From Rhodoluna sp. (GTDB taxonomy: Bacteria; Actinomycetota; Actinomycetes; Actinomycetales; Microbacteriaceae), in contig JAHEBZ010000003.1 in NCBI GenBank assembly GCA_024641985.1, forward strand, positions 310,001-374,000: a stretch of DNA of 64,000 nucleotides, read 5' to 3'. This document shows, one piece after another, positions 46,484 through 54,986 of this stretch. A program made the translations under genes and the position numbers. Every line of letters starts with the position of its first letter. Within the stretch, counting starts at the first letter, position 1. The notes beneath the pieces were generated by a model, which saw only the letters and a list, made by a program, of their open reading frames with translations, had not been told where the DNA came from and searched no databases.

Positions 46484-47380
46484 ATGATCAGCTCACCCAT
46501 GCAACTTATGCAACTGGGTCGAGAGCGCTCGATTGCCGGGCAGGTTCAAACTGGCGAAAGCGTAACCCGATTTTGGAAATACCCGGCAAACGTTCCGAAC
46601 GGCCAAAGCTTGGTTTTCATCCACGGTTATCGAGGCAATCACCACGGGCTTGAGGCAATCGCGGCAGCCCTGCCAGATTTCGACATCTACATTCCCGATT
46701 TGCCGGGCTTTGGCAAGAGCACTCCATTCGCTGGCTCACACAGCATCGATGCCTACCAAAATTGGGTTGGAGAGTTTATTTCAGCCTTGAATTTGAAGCA
46801 GAACCCGGTGCTTTTGGGCCACAGTTTTGGAACCATCGTTTGCGCCGCGCACGCCACCAATTTCGATGACTTTAGCCACCTCATTCTGGTCAACCCTGTG
46901 TCTGCGCCGGCTCTGAGCGGCCCCAAGGGTGCACTAACGGGCATAGCAAGAACATTCTTTAGCCTGGCCGGCGTGCTGCCGCTCAAGGCCGCAGAAGCAA
47001 TCCTTAAAAGCTGGCCCATGGTTCGTGGCATGAGTATCGTGATGACAAAGTCACGCGATCGCAAGCTGCGAGCCTGGGTGCACGCCCAACACGATGCAAA
47101 CTTCAACGATTTTGCCAACCGGCAGGTGGCTATCGAAGGGTATTTGGCTTCGGTGTCTCACAACGTAGGCGATTATTCGGCCCAATTCAAAAAGCCAACT
47201 CTGGTGATTGCTGGGGCGCTTGACGACATAACCACGCCTAGCCAACAAAAATCAATGGTGCAAACCATCCAAGTTGACTCCGTGCTTAAAATTCACGAAC
47301 GGGTTGGTCACCTCACTCACTACGAAATTCCCGCCGTTGTGGCCGCCGATATTCGCGATTTTTTGGGTGGCATAAAATGA
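46484..47380 (+). CDS. Alpha/beta hydrolase
   Basis: 298 residues of the alpha/beta hydrolase fold. The oxyanion-loop region is FIHGYRGNHHG near residue 46, the nucleophile elbow is GHSFGT near residue 108, the likely acid is Asp in GALDDITTP and the His is in VGHLTHYEIP. The substrate cannot be predicted. It overlaps the following glycosyltransferase by four bases (ATGA), so the two are co-translated. There is no signal peptide. Confidence 0.88.
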   Translation: MISSPMQLMQLGRERSIAGQVQTGESVTRFWKYPANVPNGQSLVFIHGYRGNHHGLEAIAAALPDFDIYIPDLPGFGKSTPFAGSHSIDAYQNWVGEFISALNLKQNPVLLGHSFGTIVCAAHATNFDDFSHLILVNPVSAPALSGPKGALTGIARTFFSLAGVLPLKAAEAILKSWPMVRGMSIVMTKSRDRKLRAWVHAQHDANFNDFANRQVAIEGYLASVSHNVGDYSAQFKKPTLVIAGALDDITTPSQQKSMVQTIQVDSVLKIHERVGHLTHYEIPAVVAADIRDFLGGIK

Positions 47381-48474
47381 CCAACCTCGCCAAAGAACGC
47401 ATCTATTTCGACGCGCGCTTCATTCGACATGACCACCACGATGGCATCAGTCGCTTTTCGGCGGGTCTTTTTGCGTCGCTCCATCGTCGAGTCAAAGTAA
47501 CTGCAATTATTTGTGACACCAGGCAACTCTTAAAACTGCCTCGTGGCTGCGATTACATTCTGGTCAATGACCCAACTTCGATAAAAGAATTATTTGTAGC
47601 CTTAAAGCTAAATAAAGTCGGTGCCAAAGTCGTTTTTTCACCGATGCAAACGATGGGCTCATGGTTTCGCAAATACAAATTGATCCTTACATTGCACGAT
47701 CTGATTTATTATCGGCACCCAGCACCACCACCGGGCTTTAACCTTGCGATTCGCACCATTTGGCGCCTTTACCACTTGGTTTATTGGCCCCAAAGGTTGC
47801 TGTTGAACCGTGCCGATGCGGTTGCAACAGTTTCTAAAACCACCAAGCGATTGATGCTTGAGCACCGGCTAACCAAGAGGCCAATCGAAGTGATTTACAA
47901 CGCGGCCGGCACTTTCATCAGTGATTACGAACACAGAGGCCCCAAATCGCGACCGCGTGACCAGCAGAACTTGGTCTATATGGGTAGTTTCATGGATTAC
48001 AAGAATGTTGAAGTGCTGATTGCCGCGATGATTCACTTGCCTGATTACAACTTGCAGTTACTGAGCAGAATCTCTCCGGAACGCCAGACCGAATTGGCGG
48101 CTCAGGTGAATTCCCAAGGTGGAACCGTAGAGTTTTTCAATGGCGTAAGCGAGGCCGAATACCACGAGCTACTGGATCACGCTGTGGCGCTGGTAACCGG
48201 TTCCTTCGACGAAGGGTTTGGAATTCCGCTTGTGGAATCAATGAATCGCGGAGTGCCGGTGGTGGTTTCGGATATCGAAATCTTCAAAGAAATTGGCGGC
48301 GATGCTGCCGTGTTTTTTGATGCCACACAGGCCTCCGACTTTGCTGCTGCCGTAAAGACGCTCGAAGCCAACCCCGAATGGTTAGCAGCTTCTCGCAAAT
48401 CAATTGTTCAGGCGCAAAAATTTAATTGGGATCGATCGGCTGGCGAGCTGATCGACATGATCAATCGCCTTTAG
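47377..48474 (+). CDS. Glycosyltransferase family 4 protein
   Basis: 365 residues with a GT-B fold. The donor half has NLVYMGSFMDYKNVEVLI near residue 196 and the EX7E-type site in GSFDEGFGIPLVESMNRGVPVVVSD (Glu at both ends). The acceptor half starts RIYFDARFIRHDHHDGISR. It probably adds a sugar to a lipid or polysaccharide at the membrane surface. The sugar is unknown. It overlaps the hydrolase by four bases and its stop interlocks (TTAG) with the convergent phosphatase. Confidence 0.9.
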   Translation: MTNLAKERIYFDARFIRHDHHDGISRFSAGLFASLHRRVKVTAIICDTRQLLKLPRGCDYILVNDPTSIKELFVALKLNKVGAKVVFSPMQTMGSWFRKYKLILTLHDLIYYRHPAPPPGFNLAIRTIWRLYHLVYWPQRLLLNRADAVATVSKTTKRLMLEHRLTKRPIEVIYNAAGTFISDYEHRGPKSRPRDQQNLVYMGSFMDYKNVEVLIAAMIHLPDYNLQLLSRISPERQTELAAQVNSQGGTVEFFNGVSEAEYHELLDHAVALVTGSFDEGFGIPLVESMNRGVPVVVSDIEIFKEIGGDAAVFFDATQASDFAAAVKTLEANPEWLAASRKSIVQAQKFNWDRSAGELIDMINRL

Positions 48475-49058
48475 ATATCTGGCTGCAAGGTTTTTGGTTC
48501 GTAGCTCAAAACTCTCCAGCCATCGACCGAGTGTTCGAAAATGCTAAGACAGGCGTTGCCAAGTCGCTCGCCTTCTCGCGGATACTCAGATTTGCTTACG
48601 AGTTTGAGCAACTTTCGAATTAGTGCTCCGTGTGTCACGGCCAATACTCGCCTGCCCGAGTAATCTGCCGCTAGGCGATCGAGCAAACGCCAAGCTCGCA
48701 TGGTCAACTCATCTAAAGTTTCGCAGCCTCGCACCAGGTTTTGATCTGGAAAAGCTAGTTTCCATTCGTCGTGACGCATGCCCTCTGCTTCACCGAAGGC
48801 GCGTTCTAACAGCAGTGGTTCAATGGCCACCGGGCCTAATTCCAAGGCAGTTGCGACAATTTCGGCGGTGTCTTTAGCTCGAGACAGGGGAGAGCTAACA
48901 ATCGCATCCCAGGAGCCACGGCCAAGCATCGAAGCGGCAACTTTTGCCTGGTTCAAACCAGTTTGGTTGAGCGCGATGTCGGTGGTTCCTTGAAGGCGAA
49001 AATCAATGTTCCAGTCGGTTTGACCATGGCGCAGCAAGCCAACGATTGTGTTAGTCAA
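48471..49058 (-). CDS. Histidine phosphatase family protein
   Basis: 195 residues. The phospho-His motif LLRHGQTDWN lies near residue 8, RLQGTTDIALNQTG follows as in phosphoglycerate mutase-like phosphatases, and the second His is in AVTHGALIRKL. Substrates of this family range from sugar phosphates to alpha-ribazole phosphate. Given B12-dependent MetH next door, a cobalamin-linked role is possible but unsupported. It overlaps the sirtuin gene by eight bases. Confidence 0.9.
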   Translation of the reverse strand: MTNTIVGLLRHGQTDWNIDFRLQGTTDIALNQTGLNQAKVAASMLGRGSWDAIVSSPLSRAKDTAEIVATALELGPVAIEPLLLERAFGEAEGMRHDEWKLAFPDQNLVRGCETLDELTMRAWRLLDRLAADYSGRRVLAVTHGALIRKLLKLVSKSEYPREGERLGNACLSIFEHSVDGWRVLSYEPKTLQPDI

Positions 49059-49881
49059 TGAGCAACTTTTCGAGTGCTAACGAGGTTGAGGCGTCGATTT
49101 TGGCGATAGCCAGTTCGTCGGCCTTGGTTGGGCCAAGATTTACGATCACGATTGGCTTGCCAGCGCGGGCTGCCAGCCGGGCGAATCGGAGGCCCGAATT
49201 CACGGTTAGTGAAGTGCCAGCAACCAAGAGCGCCTCGGCTTTGTCGAGCAGGCTAAGGGCCTGTTCGGCACGGGTCGCAGGAACGCTTTCACCGAAAAAG
49301 ACCACGTCGGGTTTCAATACACCGTTACATTTTTGACAGCTAGGCACCCTAAAGTCGGCCGTAACTTCAACTTCGGCATCGCCATCGGGAGTGAATTCAA
49401 TGTTTTGATCTTTGCTAACCATTGGGTTAAGTTCTTGAAGTCTTTCGTCGAGTTGAGCGCGCGCGGTAACCGCGCCGCAGCCCATGCACCTGACTCGATC
49501 GAGACGACCGTGCAAATCAATAACAGAGCGTGAACCTGCTGCCTGGTGCAGGCCATCAACGTTTTGGGTCACCAGTTGGGTCACCCTTCCGAGGCTTTCG
49601 GCATGCGCCAACGCAAAATGCCCTGCGTTCGGGGTTGCCTGTTCGATGCGACTCCAGCCCACGAAGCTTCTGGCCCAATACCGAGTGCGAGCGGTTTCAG
49701 AGCTCATAAACACGTCGTAGGTCATGGGGTGTCTTGCTACGCGCCCCTCACCGCGATAATCGGGAATGCCCGAATCTGTGCTGATGCCGGCGCCTGTCAG
49801 GGCAAAAATTCTTTTATTAGCAAGATGCTCGCGTGCGAAATCTATGCCATAGCTGGCGGCAGCACTCAATTCGATTGACAT
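49051..49881 (-). CDS. NAD-dependent protein deacylase (sirtuin)
   Basis: 276 residues from the ATG at 49881. The open frame extends to 50223, but a TAGAAT element seven bases before 49881 and the family N-terminus support the shorter form, and the extension runs antisense into the methyltransferase gene. Motifs: GAGISTDSGIPDYRG, TQNVDGLHQAAG, the catalytic His in DLHGRLDRVRC, and zinc Cys pairs CMGC and CQKC. Sirtuins remove acyl groups from lysines using NAD. An insert of about 25 acidic residues lies between the Cys pairs. Confidence 0.92.
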   Translation of the reverse strand: MSIELSAAASYGIDFAREHLANKRIFALTGAGISTDSGIPDYRGEGRVARHPMTYDVFMSSETARTRYWARSFVGWSRIEQATPNAGHFALAHAESLGRVTQLVTQNVDGLHQAAGSRSVIDLHGRLDRVRCMGCGAVTARAQLDERLQELNPMVSKDQNIEFTPDGDAEVEVTADFRVPSCQKCNGVLKPDVVFFGESVPATRAEQALSLLDKAEALLVAGTSLTVNSGLRFARLAARAGKPIVIVNLGPTKADELAIAKIDASTSLALEKLLID

Positions 49882-49894
49882 CGGTTCAATTCTA
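49882..49894 (-). promoter_or_regulatory. Predicted leaderless promoter -10 of the sirtuin gene
   Basis: On the minus strand TAGAAT (49889-49894) is followed by seven bases and the ATG at 49881. It supports that start over the longer reading frame. Confidence 0.45.
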
Positions 49895-49975
49895 CTTTTT
49901 GATTGGCAAGACCATGGCCGTGGGAACAGGGCCGCCTGTCGTGGCATGATGAACGAGACTGTTCGGGAGAAGCGT

Positions 49976-51022
49976 TTGATTAAATACATGGGTTCAAAGC
50001 GCACTCTCATACCCGTGCTAACCCAATTGGTGGCCTCTTCGGGTGCCAAGAGCGCACTCGACCTATTTACTGGCACTACCAGAGTTGCCAGAGCAATAAA
50101 ATCATTGGGAATCGAAACCACCGCAAGCGATTCGGCTTCGTATTCGGAAGTTTTTGCAAAAACCTGGATAGAGCTTGATGGCAGTGCCGTGAAGCCCAGA
50201 GAATTAGACAGAGCGATTGCCAAGTTGAATGCGCTGCCTGGGCAACACGGTTATTTCACTGAAAACTTTTGCCTGAAGGCGAGATATTTTCAGCCCGAAA
50301 ATGGCGAGCGAATCGATGCAATGCGCGAACACATCGAATCGAACTATAGGGACTCTTGGCTTTATTACCCGCTACTCACTTCATTGATTATGGCTGCCGA
50401 CCGGGTTGACAGCACAACCGGTGTGCAAATGGCATTCCTAAAGTCTTGGTCACCAAGGTCGCACAAATCGCTCGAGCTAAAAGACCCCGACTTGGTTTCA
50501 GGCATAGGGCATGCTGCTCGGGGAGATGCCACCGAGCTTGTAAAAACTTTTCCTTCGGTCGACCTGGCCTATTTAGATCCGCCGTACAACCAACACCGAT
50601 ACTTTGGCAACTACCATGTTTGGGAATCTCTCGTTAGGTGGGATAAGCCAGAGACTTATGGCATTGCCAATAAACGCATCGACAATAGATCTGCAGAGCA
50701 TAAATCTGCTTTTAACAGCCGCGCCACTATGCCGGCAGCGCTCAGCAAATTGGTAACCGACCTCAAGTGCGAGACGCTCATTCTCAGCTACAACAATGAA
50801 TCTTGGCTTTCGCGAGACCAACTTATCGAAATTGCATCGGCCAGGGGACACGTTGAGGTTCTAGATATCGAATTCAAGCGCTACGTGGGCTCGCAAATTG
50901 GTGTTTATAACAAGGCTGGCGAAAAGGTGGGGTCGCCTGCACACAGAAACAATATTGAGCACATTGTGATTGCCGGGCAAAAACAAATTGTGCAACGCAT
51001 GGTCGCTCAACTCGACGGATGA
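49976..51022 (+). CDS. DNA adenine methylase, D12 class
   Basis: 348 residues from a TTG at 49976, five bases after GGGAGAA and giving the family start IKYMGSKRTLIPVL. ATGs at 49946 and 49949 would add ten residues and bury the ribosome site. The S-adenosylmethionine site is LDLFTGTTRVARA and the catalytic motif IV is DPPYNQHRYFG. It methylates adenine N6 in a specific DNA sequence that cannot be read from the protein. No restriction endonuclease is adjacent, so it looks solitary. A terminator and tRNA-Leu follow. Confidence 0.88.
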   Translation: MIKYMGSKRTLIPVLTQLVASSGAKSALDLFTGTTRVARAIKSLGIETTASDSASYSEVFAKTWIELDGSAVKPRELDRAIAKLNALPGQHGYFTENFCLKARYFQPENGERIDAMREHIESNYRDSWLYYPLLTSLIMAADRVDSTTGVQMAFLKSWSPRSHKSLELKDPDLVSGIGHAARGDATELVKTFPSVDLAYLDPPYNQHRYFGNYHVWESLVRWDKPETYGIANKRIDNRSAEHKSAFNSRATMPAALSKLVTDLKCETLILSYNNESWLSRDQLIEIASARGHVEVLDIEFKRYVGSQIGVYNKAGEKVGSPAHRNNIEHIVIAGQKQIVQRMVAQLDG

Positions 51023-51053
51023 AAAAACCCCGGCCGTGGAGGGCCGGGGTTTT
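51022..51053. terminator. Terminator between the methyltransferase and tRNA-Leu
   Basis: A perfect 12-bp stem (51024-51035 with 51042-51053), loop GTGGAG. The minus strand has a T6 run and the plus strand a T4 run, so it should stop the tRNA transcript most efficiently and also the methyltransferase mRNA. Confidence 0.88.
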
Positions 51054-51055
51054 AG

Positions 51056-51138
51056 TGTCCGAAAGGGGACTTGAACCCCTACCCTCGTAAGAGGACTAAC
51101 ACCTCAAGCTAGCGCGTCTGCCATTCCGCCACCCGGAC
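51056..51138 (-). tRNA. tRNA-Leu (anticodon GAG)
   Basis: An 83-base gene folds as a class II tRNA. The acceptor stem is GTCCGGG with TTCGGAC, the discriminator is A, and the D-loop contains GGCGGAATGGCAGACGCG. The anticodon stem CTAGC/GTTAG encloses loop TTGAGGT, giving anticodon GAG (reads CTC/CTT). A variable arm (CCTC...GAGG) and T-stem AGGGG-TTCAAGT-CCCCT complete it. The 3' CCA is not encoded. It stands alone, with no other tRNA in the window. Confidence 0.96.
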
Positions 51139-51246
51139 GAGTGTGCGTTTTCGAAGCTATGCGCTTCGGCAACGAGCCTCAACATTACCAGAAAAGTTAG
51201 ACAGCACCTAAACCGCGTTTGGCTACCATGTTCGGATGATTCGGGG

Positions 51247-51258
51247 TAGTTTAGGGCT
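51247..51258 (+). promoter_or_regulatory. Predicted leaderless promoter -10 of the 68-residue gene
   Basis: TAGTTT (51247-51252) is followed by six bases and the ATG at 51259; no Shine-Dalgarno is present. Confidence 0.45.
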
Positions 51259-51465
51259 ATGGCAATCGACCCGCGCATAGCACTTCAACAGTTCATCGCT
51301 TCATTGGAGCGTCACTTTGAGGCAGCCTCAACTCGCCGCGGTGATGATTTCACCGCTGTCGAACAGGCATACGACCACCTAAAGGATGCATTCCTCGACT
51401 ACGAAGAGGCGCTTGGCGAAAAGTACGAAGAGTACCTACCGATCGAACTTGCCGAAGATAACTAG
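51259..51465 (+). CDS. Small acidic conserved protein before uppP
   Basis: 68 residues, predicted to be helical and acidic, with no membrane segment, Cys pair or known motif. The N-terminal DPRIALQQFIASLERHFEAAS looks amphipathic. I recall similar short proteins in other Microbacteriaceae without an established function. It is probably real because it has a promoter-like element six bases before its ATG and its stop overlaps the uppP GTG by one base. The overlap suggests translational coupling to the cell wall gene. Confidence 0.75.
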   Translation: MAIDPRIALQQFIASLERHFEAASTRRGDDFTAVEQAYDHLKDAFLDYEEALGEKYEEYLPIELAEDN

Positions 51466-52331
51466 TGAACATCTTTGACGCGGTAGTTCTTGGATTAATT
51501 CAGGGATTAACAGAGTTTCTGCCGATTTCTTCGAGTGCCCACGTGCAAATAGCAGAGCAGCTGCTTGGCCTGAGCGACATGTCTAAGCCACAGCTAACGG
51601 CCTTTATTGCCACGATTCAATTGGGAACCGAACTCGCGGTATTAATCTACTTCTTCAAAGACATCGTGCGAATCGCCGGGGCCTGGATTGCCGATTTGGG
51701 CGCTTGGCCAAGCCGGTTTGGCCGCAAAAAACTATCGCCTTCCAGTGCCATTGGCCAAGATGCAAAACTCGGTTGGCTCATAATTATCGGCAGCTTGCCG
51801 GTGGTGTTCATCGGTTTTGCGTTCAAAGATTTAATCGAAAACGAGTTGCGGAACCTTTGGGTCATTGCAACAACGCTGATTATTTTTGGCATTCTGCTGG
51901 GCCTCGCCGATCGGTATGGAAAACGTGAGAAATCGATCGAATCGCTAACCCCTAAGCACGGCTTGCTCTTCGGATTAGGTCAAGCTCTTGCTGTAATCCC
52001 CGGAGTTTCGCGATCGGGTGGCACTATTTCGGTGGGATTGGCATTGGGCTATAGCCGACAGGCTGCTGCCAGATTCAGCTTTTTGCTCGCCATCCCGGCG
52101 GTTTTAGCTAGTGGCACATATGAATTCTTGAAAACCTATCAAGACCTGTCACAAGCAGACCTTGCAGCTACTCTCGTGGCTGCCACGATTGCATTCGCCA
52201 GCGGTTTTTCGGTGATTGTGGTGTTGCTCAAATACCTAAATCGCGGTTCTTTTATGCCATTTGTAATTTGGCGAATCGCTCTCGGGCTTGCCCTGTTTGC
52301 AATGCTATTTAGCGGATTGGTTTCGGCTTAG
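51465..52331 (+). CDS. uppP: Undecaprenyl-diphosphate phosphatase
   Basis: 288 residues with about eight membrane helices. The two active-site repeats are visible: LTEFLPISSSAHVQI near residue 16 and IPGVSRSGGTISVGLALG near residue 177. UppP (BacA) recycles undecaprenyl diphosphate to the lipid carrier used for peptidoglycan; overproduction gives bacitracin resistance in other bacteria. It starts with GTG inside the previous stop. Its stop interlocks (TTAG) with the convergent PAC2 gene. Confidence 0.95.
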   Translation: MNIFDAVVLGLIQGLTEFLPISSSAHVQIAEQLLGLSDMSKPQLTAFIATIQLGTELAVLIYFFKDIVRIAGAWIADLGAWPSRFGRKKLSPSSAIGQDAKLGWLIIIGSLPVVFIGFAFKDLIENELRNLWVIATTLIIFGILLGLADRYGKREKSIESLTPKHGLLFGLGQALAVIPGVSRSGGTISVGLALGYSRQAAARFSFLLAIPAVLASGTYEFLKTYQDLSQADLAATLVAATIAFASGFSVIVVLLKYLNRGSFMPFVIWRIALGLALFAMLFSGLVSA

Positions 52332-53209
52332 TCAGTTTGGGCGGGCTCATCGCCCGGTTTAGCTTCGGTAGACCGCAAGAATTTCTCAAACTCCATCGCC
52401 AGCGCATCGCCTGTTGCTGCCTGAGATTCCGCCTCGTCGCGAGTTTTCTCGAGCTGAGCGATATATCCAGCCATTTCTTCATCGGCTTCGGCGACCTCAT
52501 CGATTCCGCGTTCCCAGGTGAAGGCTTCTTCAGCAAGTGAACCGTGATCAAACGAAACTCCAAGCAGGTTTTCGATCTCGATCAAGAGCGCCAGAGTTGC
52601 CTTTGGCGATGGAGTGTTGTGAACATAGTGGGGAACCGATGCCCAAAGCGCGATGCTGGGAATATTGGCTTTTTCTAGAGCTATGCCTAAAACACTTAAG
52701 ATGCCAACCGGGCCCTCATATTGGCTTCGCTCGGCATCGAATTCGGCTCGCACGCGTTCATTTTGACTGGTGCGACTCACGCTAATTGGCCTAGAGTGCG
52801 GAACATCGGCAAGCATTGCGCCAAGGAATACAACCGCATCGATTTCACGGTCATCCACCATTTCCATGATTTCGGTCGTGAATGATTGCCACCTTCGCGA
52901 TGGCTCAGTGCCAATAAGCACACTCAAATTCGCAAATTCTGGGTGTTCAGCAATGGCCTCTGTTGCGGCAACACAGAAATCAGTGCTTGGCCAGGTGATT
53001 TCGCGCTTGCCGTCTGCATCAAACGCCACAGTAGGTCGCGTGAACTGATAGTCGTAGTAATCCTCGGAGTCGACGGTGGCAACCACATCGGCAGCAATTT
53101 TTTCGCAAATGAATTTGGCAACGTTGCTGGCCGAATCGGCGGCGTCGTTCCAACCCTCGAAAGCCACAACCAGCGTGCGGCCTCCAAATAGTCTGCTCTG
53201 CTCGGTCAA
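52328..53209 (-). CDS. PAC2-family protein
   Basis: 293 residues starting at a TTG at 53209 with GAGGAAG upstream. The protein fits PAC2 (proteasome assembly chaperone 2) proteins of Actinobacteria: VVAFEGWNDAADSASN near residue 13, FTRPTVAFDADGKREI, VVFLGAMLADVPHSRP, and SVPHYVHNTPSPKATLALL. Function in bacteria is not established. The C-terminal 60 residues are acidic and helical. pafB and pafC lie 3 kb away on the other strand, but no proteasome or pup gene is in the window. Confidence 0.88.
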   Translation of the reverse strand: MTEQSRLFGGRTLVVAFEGWNDAADSASNVAKFICEKIAADVVATVDSEDYYDYQFTRPTVAFDADGKREITWPSTDFCVAATEAIAEHPEFANLSVLIGTEPSRRWQSFTTEIMEMVDDREIDAVVFLGAMLADVPHSRPISVSRTSQNERVRAEFDAERSQYEGPVGILSVLGIALEKANIPSIALWASVPHYVHNTPSPKATLALLIEIENLLGVSFDHGSLAEEAFTWERGIDEVAEADEEMAGYIAQLEKTRDEAESQAATGDALAMEFEKFLRSTEAKPGDEPAQTD

Positions 53210-53265
53210 ATTTCTTCCTCTGCCATCAATTACCCTTCTAAAACTCTAAGCCAAACTGTCGCGGG

Positions 53266-53279
53266 TAAACTCGAGTCTT
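53266..53279 (+). promoter_or_regulatory. Predicted leaderless promoter -10 of the HAD gene
   Basis: TAAACT (53266-53271) is followed by eight bases and the ATG at 53280; no Shine-Dalgarno is visible. It would drive the long plus-strand run that follows. Confidence 0.4.
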
Positions 53280-53939
53280 ATGTTCGGCAAAAAATTACCC
53301 GCGGCTGTCCTCTGGGACATGGATGGCACGCTGGTCGATTCGGAAGAGTATTGGCTCAGCAGCGAACAGGCGCTTGCCAAGGAACACGCTGGAACCTGGA
53401 CCGAAACAGATGGTCACGGTGTAATCGGCTTGAACCTTTATGAGTCGACCAAAATCTTGAAATCGAAGGCTGGAATCGACCTAGCGCCAGAACAAATAAT
53501 CGACAAATTAACCGACTCTGTTACTGAAAAATTGGGGAACGCAATTCCCTGGCGACCAGGGGCGCAAGAGTTGCTGCGAGAGTTGCGAGCTAAGGGCATA
53601 AAAACGGCGCTGGTTACGGGCTCGATGCGCCGCATGGCAACAATGGTTGCCGACCGCATACCATTCAAAGCGTTTGATGTGGTCGTGGCCGGCGACGATG
53701 TGGTTAATGGCAAGCCCCATCCCGAACCATACCTGCGCGCCTGTGAGCTGCTCGGAGTTTTGCCACAGAATTGCGTTGCCTTTGAAGATTCAATGACCGG
53801 CCTGCTCTCGGCCGAGTCGGCGGGCACCAAGGCCGTTGGAATAACCAACATAGCTCCGTTACAACCGTCGCCCGGGCGTGTAATCTGGCCAACTCTGGCT
53901 GGCGTGCAAGTCAAAGACCTCAAAAAGCTTTTCAACTAA
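53280..53939 (+). CDS. HAD-family hydrolase (beta-phosphoglucomutase-like)
   Basis: 219 residues. HAD motif I is LWDMDGTLVDSEEYW near residue 11, motif II is TALVTGSMRRM near residue 108, the Lys is in VNGKPHPEPY, and motif IV is CVAFEDSMTGLLSA. The helical cap after motif I is the subfamily I type seen in phosphoglycolate phosphatases and beta-phosphoglucomutases. The substrate is unknown. It begins the plus-strand run and lies eight bases before trmI. Confidence 0.9.
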   Translation: MFGKKLPAAVLWDMDGTLVDSEEYWLSSEQALAKEHAGTWTETDGHGVIGLNLYESTKILKSKAGIDLAPEQIIDKLTDSVTEKLGNAIPWRPGAQELLRELRAKGIKTALVTGSMRRMATMVADRIPFKAFDVVVAGDDVVNGKPHPEPYLRACELLGVLPQNCVAFEDSMTGLLSAESAGTKAVGITNIAPLQPSPGRVIWPTLAGVQVKDLKKLFN

Positions 53940-53946
53940 GGGAAAA

Positions 53947-54942
53947 ATGTCAGAAAACCTATTAGCAAATATGCCTCGATTACCACGTGGCCCGTTTCGC
54001 GACGGAGATCGAGTTCAACTAACCGGACCAAAAGGTCGATTGAACACCATCACGTTAGTGGCCGGTCAACGCTACGGAACTCACCGAGGCGATCTGATGC
54101 ACGACGACATTATTGGCCAGCCAGAGGGCTCGGTAATTAAGAATCAATTCGGCATCGAGTATCTAGCTTTTAGGCCGTTACTGAGCGACTTTGTTCTGTC
54201 GATGCCGCGCGGTGCCAACATTATTTATCCAAAAGACTCCGCCCAGATCGTGACCATGGGCGATATCTTTCCCGGCGCACGCGTTGTTGAAGCAGGTGTT
54301 GGTTCAGGCGGCTTGTCGATGTATTTGTTGCGTGCCATCGGGCTTACCGGCCACCTAAGCTCTTTTGAACGCCGAGCCGAGTTTGCCGACATCGCGAAAG
54401 CAAACGTGGCCACCAACTATGGTCTCGTACCCTCCAACTGGGATGTCTTTATCGGCGATCTTCAAGACGAACTGCCAAAGAAGTGCCCTGCCGGCACCGT
54501 TGATCGAATCGTGCTAGACATGCTTGCGCCTTGGGAGTGCATCGAGGAGTGCGCCGAGGCCTTGGTTCCCGGTGGACTCATCATTGGTTATGTGGCCACC
54601 GTGACTCAACTTTCAAGGTTTACTGAGGCGCTGCGCGATAGCGAACATTTTGCCGAGCCAGAAGGTTGGGAATCTATGGTTCGCGGCTGGCACCTTCAGG
54701 GCCTTGCCGTAAGACCTGAACACCGAATGATCGGACACACCGGCTTTTTGGTTACGGCAAGACGCATGGCACCGGGAACTGTGATGCCATATTTCAAGAC
54801 CAAGGCAAAGCCTGAATTCGACGATGCCGACATTTCGGTTTGGAACCCAGACCACATGGGGGAGCGAAAAGTGAGCGACAAAAAGCTTCGCAAGACAATT
54901 CGCAACGCAGAGGCTGCAGCCCAGGCCCGAGCTGAACAATAG
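53947..54942 (+). CDS. trmI: tRNA (adenine-58-N1)-methyltransferase TrmI
   Basis: 331 residues. The N-terminal small domain contains YGTHRGDLMHDDIIGQPEGSV. The SAM site is VVEAGVGSGGLSMYLLRAIG near residue 116, and the active-site Asp is in RIVLDMLAPWEC. TrmI methylates A58 in the T-loop of tRNAs; in mycobacteria it is characterised. The basic, Ala-rich tail (about 300-331) is longer than in Thermus. AGGGA precedes the ATG. In many Actinobacteria this gene leads to the proteasome locus; here the pafBC genes follow instead. Confidence 0.92.
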   Translation: MSENLLANMPRLPRGPFRDGDRVQLTGPKGRLNTITLVAGQRYGTHRGDLMHDDIIGQPEGSVIKNQFGIEYLAFRPLLSDFVLSMPRGANIIYPKDSAQIVTMGDIFPGARVVEAGVGSGGLSMYLLRAIGLTGHLSSFERRAEFADIAKANVATNYGLVPSNWDVFIGDLQDELPKKCPAGTVDRIVLDMLAPWECIEECAEALVPGGLIIGYVATVTQLSRFTEALRDSEHFAEPEGWESMVRGWHLQGLAVRPEHRMIGHTGFLVTARRMAPGTVMPYFKTKAKPEFDDADISVWNPDHMGERKVSDKKLRKTIRNAEAAAQARAEQ

Positions 54943-54986
54943 AAATCTCGATAAACTTGTTAGACACAACAATCGAAAGAACTCAC

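Noticed and set aside
47377-48474. Glycosyltransferase as a horizontally acquired gene
   Set aside because: It reads slightly more A/T-rich in places, but it overlaps its neighbour by four bases and shows no flanking repeats or mobile genes.
49882-50223. N-terminal extension of the sirtuin frame (114 residues)
   Set aside because: It overlaps the methyltransferase coding region antisense, has no family match, and a promoter-like element lies just before the inner ATG.
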